DNA from: Aplysia californica
Lineage: Eukaryota; Mollusca; Gastropoda; Aplysiida; Aplysiidae
Length of the DNA stretch: 64,000 bases
Direction of reading: 5' to 3'
Assembly: GCF_000002075.1 (NCBI RefSeq)
Contig: NW_004797351.1
Location: forward strand, 1,201,199 to 1,265,198
Numbering within the stretch: position 1 is the first letter of the stretch; every line of letters starts with the position of its first letter. The position numbers and the translations under genes are program-made. This document shows positions 22,100 to 35,100 of the stretch, piece after piece. Under the pieces are notes generated by a model. That model had not been told where the DNA came from. It was given only the letters and a program-made list of their open reading frames with translations, and searched no databases.

Positions 22100-25000
22100 C
22101 TGGGGATGATGAAATTGATGGCGTTCTTCAATGTTCTACAATCAATGGCAAATGTCATTTTAAGCTAAAAAATTTATTGATAGTAACCACCGGTAGTGGG
22201 GAGATGATGTCCAGATTTTTTATGGGTCTTAGAAAATATTAGAAATTAGGTAAACCATTAGAGACTATAAATCTATTACATTTTCAGAAAGGTATTATGC
22301 AATATATAGACCTGCATGTGAGCCTCAACCAGATTGTCTGAAAATTTTGTGCAACCCCCCCCCCCTTAACTTTAGAGCTTTTAAATTGTGGGTGTCATAA
22401 AAGGAAGGATTTCCGAGTAACGAGCGACCACCCGAACAAACACAATAAAGAAGAGACCTAACCCTAACCCAAACCCTATCGGCCTACCCCTAGGCCAAAC
22501 CCAAAAAAGAACCTGCAACGGCCCTCGTGTAAAAAGGCCAGCACAAGTCCAAAAAAAAAAGAAAAAAAGAAAGAAGAAATAAGCACACTCCAAAACAAAC
22601 AAGGAGCATTTATAATTTATAATCAAAATAATATGGCCTACATTGCTATAAAAGAGTTTGATACAATAGAATTGGATAAAGATCTCATGAATCCTCCATA
22701 TAGATCTCAGTGATCTAAATAAATCTAGATCTAGATCTAGTAGAACAAGTGAATAGGAATAGATCTAGAATCTAGGCCTTGAACGAGAAATCCGCATCCG
22801 ATTCCGAAGAGAGGGACTCAGCTGAGTCTAGGGGGCTAGATCTAGATCTAGATAGATCTTTATTCTAAGTAAATAATTCACGCACCTGATAAAATGCGTT
22901 TTACCAACATTAATATTACAGCACAACCTATAATATGGTTTGACACAATAGAATTGGAATATGAATCCTCCATTGAGGTCTATAATGATCTATATAAATC
23001 TCGATCTAGAGTAGAACAAGTGAGTCGGACTTGAAAGAATCCACATGATCTGAACAATCAGTAAACAAACGAAATTCAAAATGGCCGCTCGAGCAAGAAA
23101 CTGAAAGTAGATAATTTAAGTCGTCGTACTTTTTCGTATTCGTATTTCTACTCAGGTTCCGACAATTATGTCGGAAACGCCGACGTCGGCAGTCGGCGGT
23201 GCGCGCGTCGGCGGTCGACACGAAAACGAAAGTGCCGACAAAGCCGACGGGAGAAAAAAGGGTCGCTGGCACACGGCCAGGCCTCGCACTTCGAACATTG
23301 ACTAATACAGGTGGGCCTAGCCATAGCATCGGCCGGTTCGCGGGTCGGGGTCGCAATTGTCGGATTTCAGACGATTGTAGGCAAACATGCAGGTCTAGCA
23401 ATATATTTTGAAATATCTGATAGACTTTTGAAACTTTGCGTTTTTTTGTGACCTTGACTTCGACGTTTAAGGTCAAGATGAAAAACGAAATCCAAAATAC
23501 TATTTTCAAGGTTGCTCATACAAGGACTTCTCTGATATGTATTGAAGATGCCGCCAAAATATTGCAAATCCATTCTATCTACAGATAATGGGGTCATCTG
23601 CATAAATCTATCATGGAAAAAAAATATTATGACACGTTTGCATCGAACCTCTGCCAACAGTCAATGTTTCCCACATGTTTACCCTGGGGGCAGCACATAT
23701 ACAGCATGTGTAGGCCTACTAGTCGCCCTCATGACCTCTTCTGACCCTGGTACATGTTCAGACTTGTGTCTTGCGCATGTGCCTACACCACACATGTTAG
23801 TGTGGAAGAGAACCTCCGATTAGTTCCACAAGATGGCTGTGTGTCTCTCATAGAGGTCACTCTTAGTGTACCGCGTACATTTGCAATTTGTGTATTATAT
23901 TCAATACCCTTGGTTGTCTAAGTGTGTAAAGATCCTTGGAGCAGAGTGGTCAACAGTCCCTTGGAATAGAGTAGATCTGGTAAGGTTTGCTGAGGGAAAA
24001 AAATTCACTAAACCACATTAGCAGGTGCTGTTTGCTTTGTAAGTGACTTCAGTGAGTCCAAGTTTTCTCATTTACATGTTAGTTTATTATGAGATATTTG
24101 ACTGATTTTAATTAATCAACTCTCCCCTCCCCCTAAGATTTCTTCTCCTTTCAGTGAGTTCAAAGTTTTCTTGATTACAAGTTCAGTGGCAGCATCTTTC
24201 ACAGTACTTTGAGAGCACTGTTGTCATGTAGAAAGTAACGGCCAACAAATTTGGTCATCACATCACAGTGACGTCTGATTTGCTAATCCTCTCAGACATA
24301 ATCAGTTCATGGGTTTAAGTCAAAACATTAAAAAGACGATGGGGAGAGAGGCGAAGGGGCAGGAAGAAGAAAAGAAAGAAGATGTAGACAAACAAAACCC
24401 ACCAATATAGACATCATTTCCTCGAAGATGATGCCTAACAATGTCTCAGTACTCTCAGTCGCATAAACTCTGCGTGTAAGCCGATTCGTGGCCTTCTAAG
24501 TGGGTGGTTTAGATGAAGAAAACGGGGTAATTCAGATGGCTGTTTCTTTGTTCTATCACAATTAAACACCAAATGCTGCGCACCCTGAAAAACTTTCGCT
24601 TTTTTCACTACAATGATGCATGTTGTTTTTACGTTCATGTATTTGGAAAACCACAGAATAGCAGGGGAAAGTGAGGTAAGCCAGTTAAAAAAAATTGACA
24701 TCCAAGCTTTCAAATGCTTTTCGAAGCTCTGTCATTCCCCATGAATGAAACATTGGTATTTAATCATCCATCTTTCTACGAAGCATTTGAAAGTTTGGGT
24801 GTTTATTTTTTACCTGGCTGGCCTCGCATTCTGACCATGAGGGACTTCGCCTTCACTGAAGATTCTCCAGCTCTAAATACACAAACATACAAACAACCTA
24901 CACCACTGTAACGAGGAAAAGCGGAACTTTTTCATAATGTACAGAGCGACAGAGCAATTTAATTACTAAGTTTCTGGTTCGGGACAATTTCAGTCAGAAG

Positions 25001-27035
25001 ACACTCATTTTAGCCCAACGGAAAGGATTTCTCACCTCTTGGGGCTCGGCTGATATCTGTAAGAGGTGTGACCGGCTGCAGGAGGCTGGGCAGAATGGAG
25101 CAGGATTTGTTGTGGATGGCTTTAAAGACAGGGTGGCTAAGTAGCTGACTAGCTGAGGGCCTGAGGGAGGAGTAGAGTAATACAAAAATCAGTTAAATTA
25201 ATATAGAAAATATATCAATGACAGTTCATTTTTCAATTTCCCTTTGCTATTTTATAGAAAACAAATCAATGACATTTTATTTTTCAATTTCCCCCTACTT
25301 GGGAGTCTATATATAGAAATAGAAATAAATTAATGACAATTTATTTTTCAATGTCCCTCTACTAATTTGGGAGTAAAATAGAAAATAAATCTATGACATT
25401 TTATTTTTCATTTCAATTTCCCCTTACTAATATTAGGTTCTCAGAACTGGCTATTGTGCCACTAGCCAGAGGAAACATGCTTTTTTCACTCGATTTTATT
25501 GAAAAGTTACAAAGTTTCTATTCACTGAAAAGAAAAGCAAAATACACTTCTAGAAAGAGTGTCTCTCTTTTTGTTTCATTTCCCATCGGTGATGAGCACA
25601 TAGGATGATATCTTGTGCTCGCTTTTAAGGGAAGCAAAACTTGTGTACTGGTGACTCTACCACTGCTCAACCAACGAATCGAGGGAGTGACCTCCTTTTC
25701 ACATTTGGCACACTGTGTCCAATCTTGGCATCCGGCTATAAATAATCTCAATCTCTTCAACTTTGAGTGAGCTTTTTAACAACATTATACTGGACATATT
25801 TATGCATTGAGTATAAATTGGTTAAAATATGAAAAAGAAATAATAAATTCAGGAATACTATTTAGATAAAGACAGCACTGAGAATCTTATATAATTTTAT
25901 AGAACTTTGTCTGTTTGTTTATTTGGAGTGCTCAAATCATGATTCTGATTTACACACTCTCTGTTTCTTTAGTTTTCCCAAAACTTCAATTAATGACTTA
26001 TGGGCTTGAAGAACGCAGCTGAAGATATCCTCAGATAATGCTGCACCCAAAGAAGAGAGACATGATCAAAAGATTAAAAATTATTTTGAAATAAAGTGGA
26101 AAAAACTACTGCATCATTTACACACACACACTGGCAGGGATTTGCAGATTCCAACACATTAACCACAACTGAAACAGCAATGTGGCCTACCTGCTCAGAG
26201 GCTCCCTCTCTAAACACAAAGAGGAAAAGTCGTGAAGATGCGGTGAGAATGTTCTTTTGAAAAAAATATCATCTGCTCTTTCTTGAGGGGTGCCACTTTG
26301 GTCATCAGCGTTTTCTATAAGATGAATGATAAAGAAAAAAAAAATGCCATTACAACAGGTAAACATGTCAAGCCCCATATGCAACAATTTCTATATATAA
26401 GCCCAGAGAGACATTTCGAAAACATACATTGCAACAACCTATTTTAGAACAGCCAAATTTAAGCTTTTTTGACTACAGTGCAATCTGCAATGGTTGCTAT
26501 TCCTTATTTCAAGTTGAGAAGAAAATCTGATTAAACATTTGCACACATCCAAGTTGATTAATTTTTTTCATGACCTACAAAGATAACATGGGCGATTTAA
26601 AAAAATAGAAATAGAAAAAAAGAAAACACTACACAATAGAGCAAAACTTATGGTGATGCGAGAGAATCCACTCGACTTTAGCCATTCCTGTCCAGATTGA
26701 CCAAAGTTGATCACTACATGAGCCTTCCTGCCTGTCTAGATTGTTAGAATCTGACATTTTTTTCATCAATTCCTTTACCCCCCCTGTCCGAGTAGAGCTT
26801 GAATCTTTAATCTTTGATCTTTTCCACCATGGCAATCTACTATATCGTTATTGTAATCTGTCAGGAGTTTGCTAAATGAATAAGGGGGCAGGATCTAGCG
26901 ATTTGTCAGAAAAACAAAATGGACAATGGTGAGGATTTAGAGCTAGATTTATTTGTTGAGGCAGACAATCGGGAAGAAAAAAAGCACAAAGGTAAAACTA
27001 GAAATTTTAACAACATTTGAGGACCAAAAGGTCAA

Positions 27036-27081
<46 letters not shown>

Positions 27082-29100
27082 CATTATTATAGTCATTTAT
27101 CATGGTAATCACAATTACTATTATTCTTTCAATAATTATTATCTCTATTTTTCTTAACATCAGTATCATCTAATTATAATTATCACTGTTATTATTACAA
27201 CCATTATCATTATCATCAACTGAGGAAAAAGTGGGTGACATAGCTCACCATCTTCATCGATAATAAACTCGCCCACTGTTGTTGAGTCTGCGAGTCGAGG
27301 CTTTGTACCACTCAGCTTCTCAAGGAGCATCTGAAAACAGAAGAGTTCTATGGAGGAGCTGTACCTTTAACCCTTTCAGCCCTAGCAACCGGTAAATCGG
27401 TGGCGCTAAAAAACTGCCAGTATGCCTAGCCACCGGTACAGTGGTGAGCGAAACATCACCCCCAACCCGCCCTGCCAGGGACAAAACGTGTACTGAAAGC
27501 AGCATTTACTACAAAAGGCAGTATTGATTAATTTGAAGATCTTTCTGAATTAGATGCTGGTAATGAAAAGGACTGCCCTGAGTGGGATATAATGGAATGT
27601 GATTCTGACGATCATACAAATATTAGTAATATATCGCTCAAGTAGAGGGGCATGGTAGCCTCAGGAGGTCAGGGCTCAAAGGGTTAAACTACCCTGGGAG
27701 TAGGCCCACCATTTATTCCTTTACAAGTGTTCTGCAAAAAGCTCAAATTAAATACATCAAATATCAGGAAAAGAAAAATCTGAAGATTTGAGAATCATTT
27801 TCCTAGAAATCTGAGACGATGAGAGGAGGAAGAAAGCCATGTGTGTTGTTGGAAATGGAGAACTGGCACAAGAATTTGTTGATACTTTAATAATTTAACC
27901 CTTAAAACCCTGATTTTTTCCTTCATACTTCCCTAGAATCCTGAAATAAAATATAGAGATAATAGAAAAAAATCGAGTTGATTCATTGTTTTATTTACTG
28001 TGTCTTTAATTATTGTCATATTTTACTGAACTTTGAATAAGTTATGTATATATACGAATGGACAGTCTAAACAAAAGGGTAAAAAGTTAAAACACTGTTT
28101 TTTGGACCAACTCTATGAGTAAAATCTTGTGTGTCAAAGCATCACTAGGCCCAGCCGTACATCTAGCCTCTGGTAGCTCAAGCGGTGATCCCCTGCCACT
28201 TCCACTATCGTCAAAATCATCATCGATGTTATGCGAAACACTGCACTCGTTCTTCAACAGTCATATCCACCGATACATCCGACGGGGAATCAAGATCTGG
28301 GTCTGGTTCACGATCAAAAATGTCAAAAATATTGCAGCCTGATGGGCCTGGCAGCGAAAAGTCAATATTTTTTTTTTAATTTGCAAAAATTCCAAACTTT
28401 CGGTGCAGAACTGCTCTTATGACATTATCGATAGTTTCTGCTGGCGAAAGAGCCATTTGAAGTTACATCCCCTGTTTCTAGCACTGGGAATTAAACGATA
28501 AAGTTGACCAGCAGTATAGGGTTTTAAGGGATAATACTAATACTACCAGCCTTGTGATACTTTTACTTTTCTGCATTCGCAAGGATGCCTCAGTACAACA
28601 CATCTTAAATCGAGGAGCTTTTCTCTCAAAGCTCAATGTGTAAGGGTCCTATAGGTTAAAAGGGCAAATGACCCAAGTATGTGCTACCTTAATCCTTCTG
28701 CGCACTGAATGCACCCCTCAGTCTACAATTGTGTATATCCAGCATAGCTCAGGTGCACAGGTCCTGTAGGCTCAGGAGGCCAGTACTCAGAGGGTTAAGT
28801 ATAAGTATTTGATAACAAAAAGGCAAAGGAGGAATTGCCACTACACCTCAAAATGTAAAATTCATGGAACATTTTCACTTATAATAATTTAATTACCTGA
28901 GTGGCAGGCATGTCTGAGAATGGAGACTGGCCATTGGCTAACTCACACGTCAAAATTCCAATACTGTACATATCTGACTTGCAGTTATAACCTGCCAGAT
29001 TCTGGGGAAAGAAAAATGGAAAAATTAGTATCAGTATTCCTGGCGGAGTTTGAGGGGTGTACAGTCTGGTTGAGTTTGCACACATGAACACAGACCAATG

Positions 29101-29157
<57 letters not shown>

Positions 29158-32100
29158 TTACAGTATAATCCGCTTATATCGGCATGCTTTGGAAAGTGGA
29201 TTTGATGTCGATATTATATATAAAAATGTAAAAAAATTAAAATATAAAGCCAAAAAGGAAAAAACACTGGGAGGTCAGCAGTAAAAAGACTTTACTTTAC
29301 TTTTTTCTTCCGCTTGTACCCTGGGGTGTCGCGGGGAGACACAGGTGTCTGTCTGCAGCAAGTCGTGTGGCCTGTAGGAGGGACATCCCATGATCTTTAA
29401 GGGTGTCTGCCACAGATTCACTCCATCGTCGCCTTGGTCTTCCTCTGGCTCTCCATCCAGAATATTTAATGTTGTATGCTCTCAGAGCTGGATGGTTTGA
29501 GGGCATCCGCGTGAGGTGTCCGAACCACTTGACCTTTTGTTTTTCAATGTGTGGTAGGACTGGTGTTGCTCCCACGGTGTCCCTTATGACTTCATTTTTA
29601 ATTTTGTCTCTTCTTGTTTTGTTGACCGCTCTTCTTAAGCATTTCATCTCGCATGTGACCAGTTTCCTCTCTAGGGCTTTTGTTAGAGTCCATGTCTGGC
29701 ACTGATATGTGAGCGTTGGAAGGAAAATGGCGTTGATGAGCTTCGCCTTGGTGCTCATGGGGATATTGGGATGTTTCAGGAGAGGGCCCAGTTGGTAGCT
29801 GACTGCGTTGGCTCTCTGGCATCTAGTCTCTATCTCTCGATCTAATTTTCCATTTTCTGTGAAAATGCTGCCCAAGTATTTGAATTCTCTGCTTTGTTTT
29901 AGTTGGGATCCATCGATGTTGATATCCACTTTACCTGGTCTCCTGCTAATTGTCATGATTTCGGTCTTGCTTATACTGATCTTCATGTCATATTTTTCGC
30001 AGCTCGCATTTAGTTGGTTTATATGCTCCTGTAGCTGAGTCTTGTTGTTAATCATTGCCAGGTCATCTGCAAACATGAGTTCGTTGAGTGCCTCTGGGTC
30101 TGGATTGGCCTCTTTTGTTATCTGGTCCATGTAGATCACGAAGAGCAGAGGGGAGAGATTGCAGCCCTGTCTCACTCCGGATATTACTGGAAACCAGTCC
30201 GATGTTCCACTGGTAGTTCGGACAGCGCTTTTGCTGTTGGCATAGATAGCCCTGATGTTGTCTAGCAGTTGTCCCTTGATGTCGTACTGCTCTAAGATCT
30301 TCCATAGCTTGTTTCTATTTACTCAATCAAAGGCTTTTTCTTGATCCACAAATACGAGGTGGAGATCTTTGTCGTATTCCAAAGCCCTCTCATACAGTTG
30401 TCGGAGTGCGAAGATTGCATCAGTGCACCCTCTTCCTTTTCTAAAGCCAAATTGGGCGTCACTGAGAAGATGTTCGGTTTTTGCGCGAGTACGTCGCTCT
30501 AGGATTTTTGCATACATTTTCCCCACATGGCTGAGAAGAGATATGCCTCTATAGGTGTTGCAGTCTTTCTTGCTGCCCTTTTTCTTCCATATTGGCACCA
30601 CTATCGCATTTTGCCAGTCTGCTGGCACTTTTCTTTCCTTCCATGCTTTTTGAAAGATGATTGTAAGCCAATGTATTCCGGTTTCGCCGCATGCAAGGAT
30701 GGCTTCGGTTGTGATGCCATCGTCTCCAGCTGCCTTGTTCTTTGGACTAGTTTTCAGTGCTTCTCTCACTTCACTCTCCAGGATGGTAGGTTCTGAGTGC
30801 TCAGGGTAGTTGGCGGTGAATGGGCACTGTGTGTTTTGTGCCTGTACTCCTGATGGGTTTAGTAGTTCTTGAAAATATTCTTCCCATCTTTTTATTATTT
30901 CTTTCTCTTCGTGCAGAGCTTCTCCATTAGTATCGTTGATGACAGTGGTGGGTACATAGGGTTCATCTCTCGTTCTCATTGTCTTTACCTTCTTGTAGAA
31001 CTCTCTTGGTGAGGTCTTGCAGGTTTCACTTAGTTTTTCGCCATACTGGGTCCATGACTTTTCTTTTGATGTTATAACGACTTTCTTACTGTGTCTTCTT
31101 GCAAGTCTATATTTAATGTAGTCCTCTTCGTTTTTTGACTTGACCCATACATTATACAGTCTCTTTTTTTCCTTGATAGCATCTTTAACTTCTTCGTTCC
31201 ACCAGGCTGTTGCTTTTCTGTGTTTTCCTCTTGTTTTCTTGGTACCACAGACTTCTTTCATTGTGTCCAGGAGAGTTGTTTTGAAGGTATCCCAAGCTTC
31301 CTCTACGGTTAGTATTGTAGAGTTGATAGAGCCTAGTTTTTCATTTAACGTGCTTCTGATCTGAGCCTGCACCTGATCATCTCTGAGTTTATGCATATTT
31401 ATTATTTAGTCTCTCTTGCTGTCTTTTATGTTTTTTTGGTTTTCTTTCTTTCTTGGTGGTCAACGTTGTGATGATTGGCCTGTGGTCTGTGTCCAGGCCT
31501 GCATTGGGGATGGCTCTTGAGTCTGTGATTGTGATCCGCATTCGTGTTCTCGTTAATATGAAGTCGATCTGTGATGAGACCATGATGTTGTTCCATCTGT
31601 ACCAGGTGTAGATCTGAGAGGCTCTGTGCTGGAAGAAGGTGTTGGTGATGAATAAGTTGTGCTCTGCACACAGTTCCAGTACATGGTTGCCGTTATAATT
31701 GCATGGTGTTCTGTGGTCACTGTGTGGACCCAGGTGTTTTGTCCACGGTGTTCTTCTTTCTCCGACTCTTCCGTTGAAGTCTCCCATTACATAAAGGTCT
31801 TCCTCGTCTGGGATGTTGCTAATTAAGTACGAGAGTTGTTCGAAGAAAGAGTCCTTTTCTTCGTCTGAGTAGGAGTCGTTACACGGTGCATACACCTGAA
31901 TGTAGTTTGTGGTCTTTTTGCCCTCTCTAATGCTGATTTTGATGAGTCTTTCAGAAATGAAGTCTGTACTCATTATTTCCTTTGCTTTGTCAGGGTGTAT
32001 GATGAAACCCACACCGTGTTCAGCTCTTTGTTCTTTTCTTACCCCACTCCAAATGAGGACAAAGTTAGAGTGGATCTCTTTTGTGCCTGTCCCTTTTTTC

Positions 32101-35100
32101 CTGATGTCTGTAATGCCCATGATGGAGATCTTGTTCTGGGTCATGAACTCCACTATCTCAGGTTCTTTATTTGTCAAGCTGCAAATGTTCCATGTCCCTA
32201 TTTTTTCATTTTTTCTTGATCGTTGTCCATTTTTCTCGCCAGGTCGTTTTCCGTTTTGATCAGTCCGTTTGTGTCTCATGTTTTCTTGAGCAATGTTTAT
32301 ATCCACTGCCGGCCTGCTAAGCCAGTCGCAGTTTCACCAGAGCCCCGTTGGCCAGCAACGTTTCGGGGTGACCCGGGTCGGCCTTCACGGCTAGCGTAAC
32401 GCCTCAGTGACATAAAGTCACACCGTACTTCACCCAGACCCAGCTATCCCCTACTTTGTCCTGTTTCCATCTCCCACGGCGTGGACGAGGGGTTGGAAGT
32501 AAAAAGACAACACTACTAAAAATAGATCTCTAGCTCCACTAAGATGATGTAGGCTTACACACTACACAGTGAAACTAACAAGAGGCAGGGGGGGGAAGTA
32601 GGAGTTACGGTACCAAAGACTGAGCAATGCAAGGTGCACACTACACTCCAGGGCAAACTTTGTTGTAGCATCCTTAGAAGGGCAGTGAGCGATCGGGAGT
32701 GGGGGTAGGGAGGTGATGCCCAGCGCGTGAGACGCTCACGTCTGTGAGGCACTGTACTGTGTTGGAGACTACACTGTGTAGGCCCTACACGACCTACTAA
32801 AGCCTGGTGTGTCGATATAAAGCTACTTGGTGGGTATGCGGACTTAATGAAGAACTAATGCATTGATAGTTAGCGTGGCTTTTCCCCCCCATTTATGTTC
32901 GTCGGCTTCGTCAGGTACCCAGAAAGCATGTCGATAAAGCAGAGTGGGCCGAAAAAAAAGGTCGATATAAGAGAAATTGTTTAGTGAAGATATTGAAGGA
33001 AAAATTTTGTATTTGGAAAATAAGTTGATGTCGATAAATCGGATGTCGATAAAAGTGGATTATACTCTATTAATTTCTCCAACACAAAACATGCACACAC
33101 ATACAAACATGTATACATGCAGCCTAACATGAACGTGCCCTTCTTCCCATCTCCGCCACACACACACGCACACATGTGCACGCACACACACACGTGCGCA
33201 CCCCCAGAACGCCCACACAAACGTACAGGTATACAAACAAAAAATCTCGGGAGCCTTTTTTTCATTAGGACAGAACAAACAGCCTCACAAATTACGCAGC
33301 AGGGAAAAAAATAATCGTGAGACAGAAATATCAAAAACAGCGATTCAGGAGAGTAATCCCTAAAATAAAAAAAGTTTCTCCTTATACTTTTTAAACTGAG
33401 GACGGCTGTTTATAGTGTAATGGTGACGTTCTTTACCATGGTATGGAGATTGTGTGAGTTCCATTCCTGAGTGGAGAAAATACATCTTGTCAAATAATCT
33501 CTGTCTATCTGCAGAAATATAATGTCAGTTCACGTTAGCCCTGACAGGCAGCCAGTAGCCAAAGCAAACAATTTAACTGAGGTGATTGAGGACGAAAAAC
33601 ATTTACAAGCCAACAGCTGTAGAAATATCCTTCCATCGTTACCTGTTCCAAGAGTTCTGGGCTGTAGCAGTGCACACAGTCCACTGTGTGGTCAGGGAAA
33701 TCATGTACACGACGCATGCGTTTGCCGCTCTGTATAGTGTCGAAGGCATTGTGTAGTCCGGACAGGCGAACCTGGCCTGTCTTTGAGATCATTACATGGC
33801 TGGCCTTGATACCTCTGAGAACACAATCATTTTTGTTCAATTCTAGCTTGATCAAGAAGAGAAACAATCATAACCTCACTAAAAAAATAAAAGGCAAAAG
33901 AGGCAACAGTTGCGTGACCCCCGCCACGACGCTTGTGACGGTTCTTGCAAGTCCTGCGTGATCAACTTTGGAATTTTTTTTCGCAATACAAATCGCGCAC
34001 GTGTCGCATGACCCATTTTGTGCCCTTGTTTGGCCAGTCCTGAGCTACTTAGACTTAGTTCTCTCTGGGGCCGACAGTTTTTAAGTTATTGAAGGGGAAG
34101 AACAGTCACCCCAAAAGGGGTTGAACTGACCGGAACTCTATGTTTTTTGTACCCAGCTGATAGTAATTTGACAGTCGCGTCGTAGTAACGGTCGAAGAAG
34201 TCGCATGAACAAGACCAAGAATCACAGTTTCGCTGTTTTCAATACTTCTGTTCGTTTTACTGGTTCTAGTGTTTCAGAAAATGATGTGTCTGATAGTTAG
34301 GACCCTGGATATGTACCCGAAAACAGCCGGAGTCATAGTTTTAGGGCTTGATCTAACACTAGTACTGGTGGTGTTGTTCGCGCAACGAAATCACAACGTC
34401 CTGTCCTACATCTGTCTCAGATAATTCAGAGTATGGGTCTGAACCAACGCACAGCCCAGCGTTTATACTTTCACCAAACACTCACACATGCATACAAATC
34501 AAAACAGAACACTTGGAACTTTTATTTTTGTGGTTGTTGTGAATTTCATTCTAACTGTCACGTCTGGAAATTTTTCTGAAAATCAAATTCACGCCAATTT
34601 TAAAAAAATCATACAAATTAAAGTATTAGACTTAGATAACTTTAGTTGTTTTTTTGGTATTAGATTAAGCTTGAATGTAACTTTACTGTGTTTTTATTTT
34701 ATTTAGTAGAGGTTTTTACGGCGCTCGCAAATGCACAACGTCATATGAGCGCCAAGGGGTGAGTGTCAACAGAGAAGTCTTTACAGGGAATCAGACGTAC
34801 TCTGCTCGCCTCTCTTGCTTCAACAGCACAAAGTCTGCTTCGACTATCAAGGCACCCCAGAAATAGCGGATCACAAGAGTGTGACAAACATACGAAAGAA
34901 GTAGCGGAAAATGACAATAGTTAGGATTAGGAAAGAAAAAGCAGCAGTTCCCTGTTGTAGATCAGGCACAGTTATGAGCGTGACATGGATGAATCAGCCC
35001 ATTTACAATTCTACTGTGCATGAACGAGAAATGTCCCCTCTTAGGGAATGGCCTAAAGACACTACAGTCAGTGGCACTGCCCCTGGGGATAATTCTACTG

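Larger units (their letters stand above)
29291..32497 (-). mobile_element. Nearly complete 3.2-kb LINE (RTE-like)
   Basis: Non-LTR retrotransposon flanked by an 11-bp target duplication AGTAAAAAGAC (29280-29290 and 32498-32508). About 190 bp of 5' leader precede the endonuclease frame. The 3' end follows the RT stop at once and ends in an A-rich tail (AAAAAAGTAAAGTAAA), so the 3' UTR is very short. Its size, single endonuclease-RT plan and minimal 3' UTR suggest the RTE group; the clade was not tested. Only two lesions are visible, which argues for a young insertion. Confidence 0.9.
29159..33069. mobile_element. pogo/Tigger-like element A2, split by a LINE
   Basis: Left end TACAGTATAATCCGCTTATA; right end GGATTATACTCTA, whose reverse complement is TAGAGTATAATCC, preceded by ATGTCGATAAA repeats as in the left arm. 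It matches A1 at 13.8 kb. A LINE occupies 29291-32497; without it the element is about 700 bp. There is no transposase. Confidence 0.8.

Noticed and set aside
22130-22141. Earlier acceptor for the last STRAD exon (TTGTAG)
   Set aside because: In the frame of the DDWAF tail it meets an immediate stop; the CCCCAG acceptor at 22100 gives the right phase.
23006-23509. 167-residue minus-strand open frame
   Set aside because: It crosses a CpG-rich patch with repeated GTCGGC words, has no recognisable domain and no supporting splice signals.
29403-32259. Plus-strand open frames across the LINE
   Set aside because: Shadows of the minus-strand endonuclease and RT frames.
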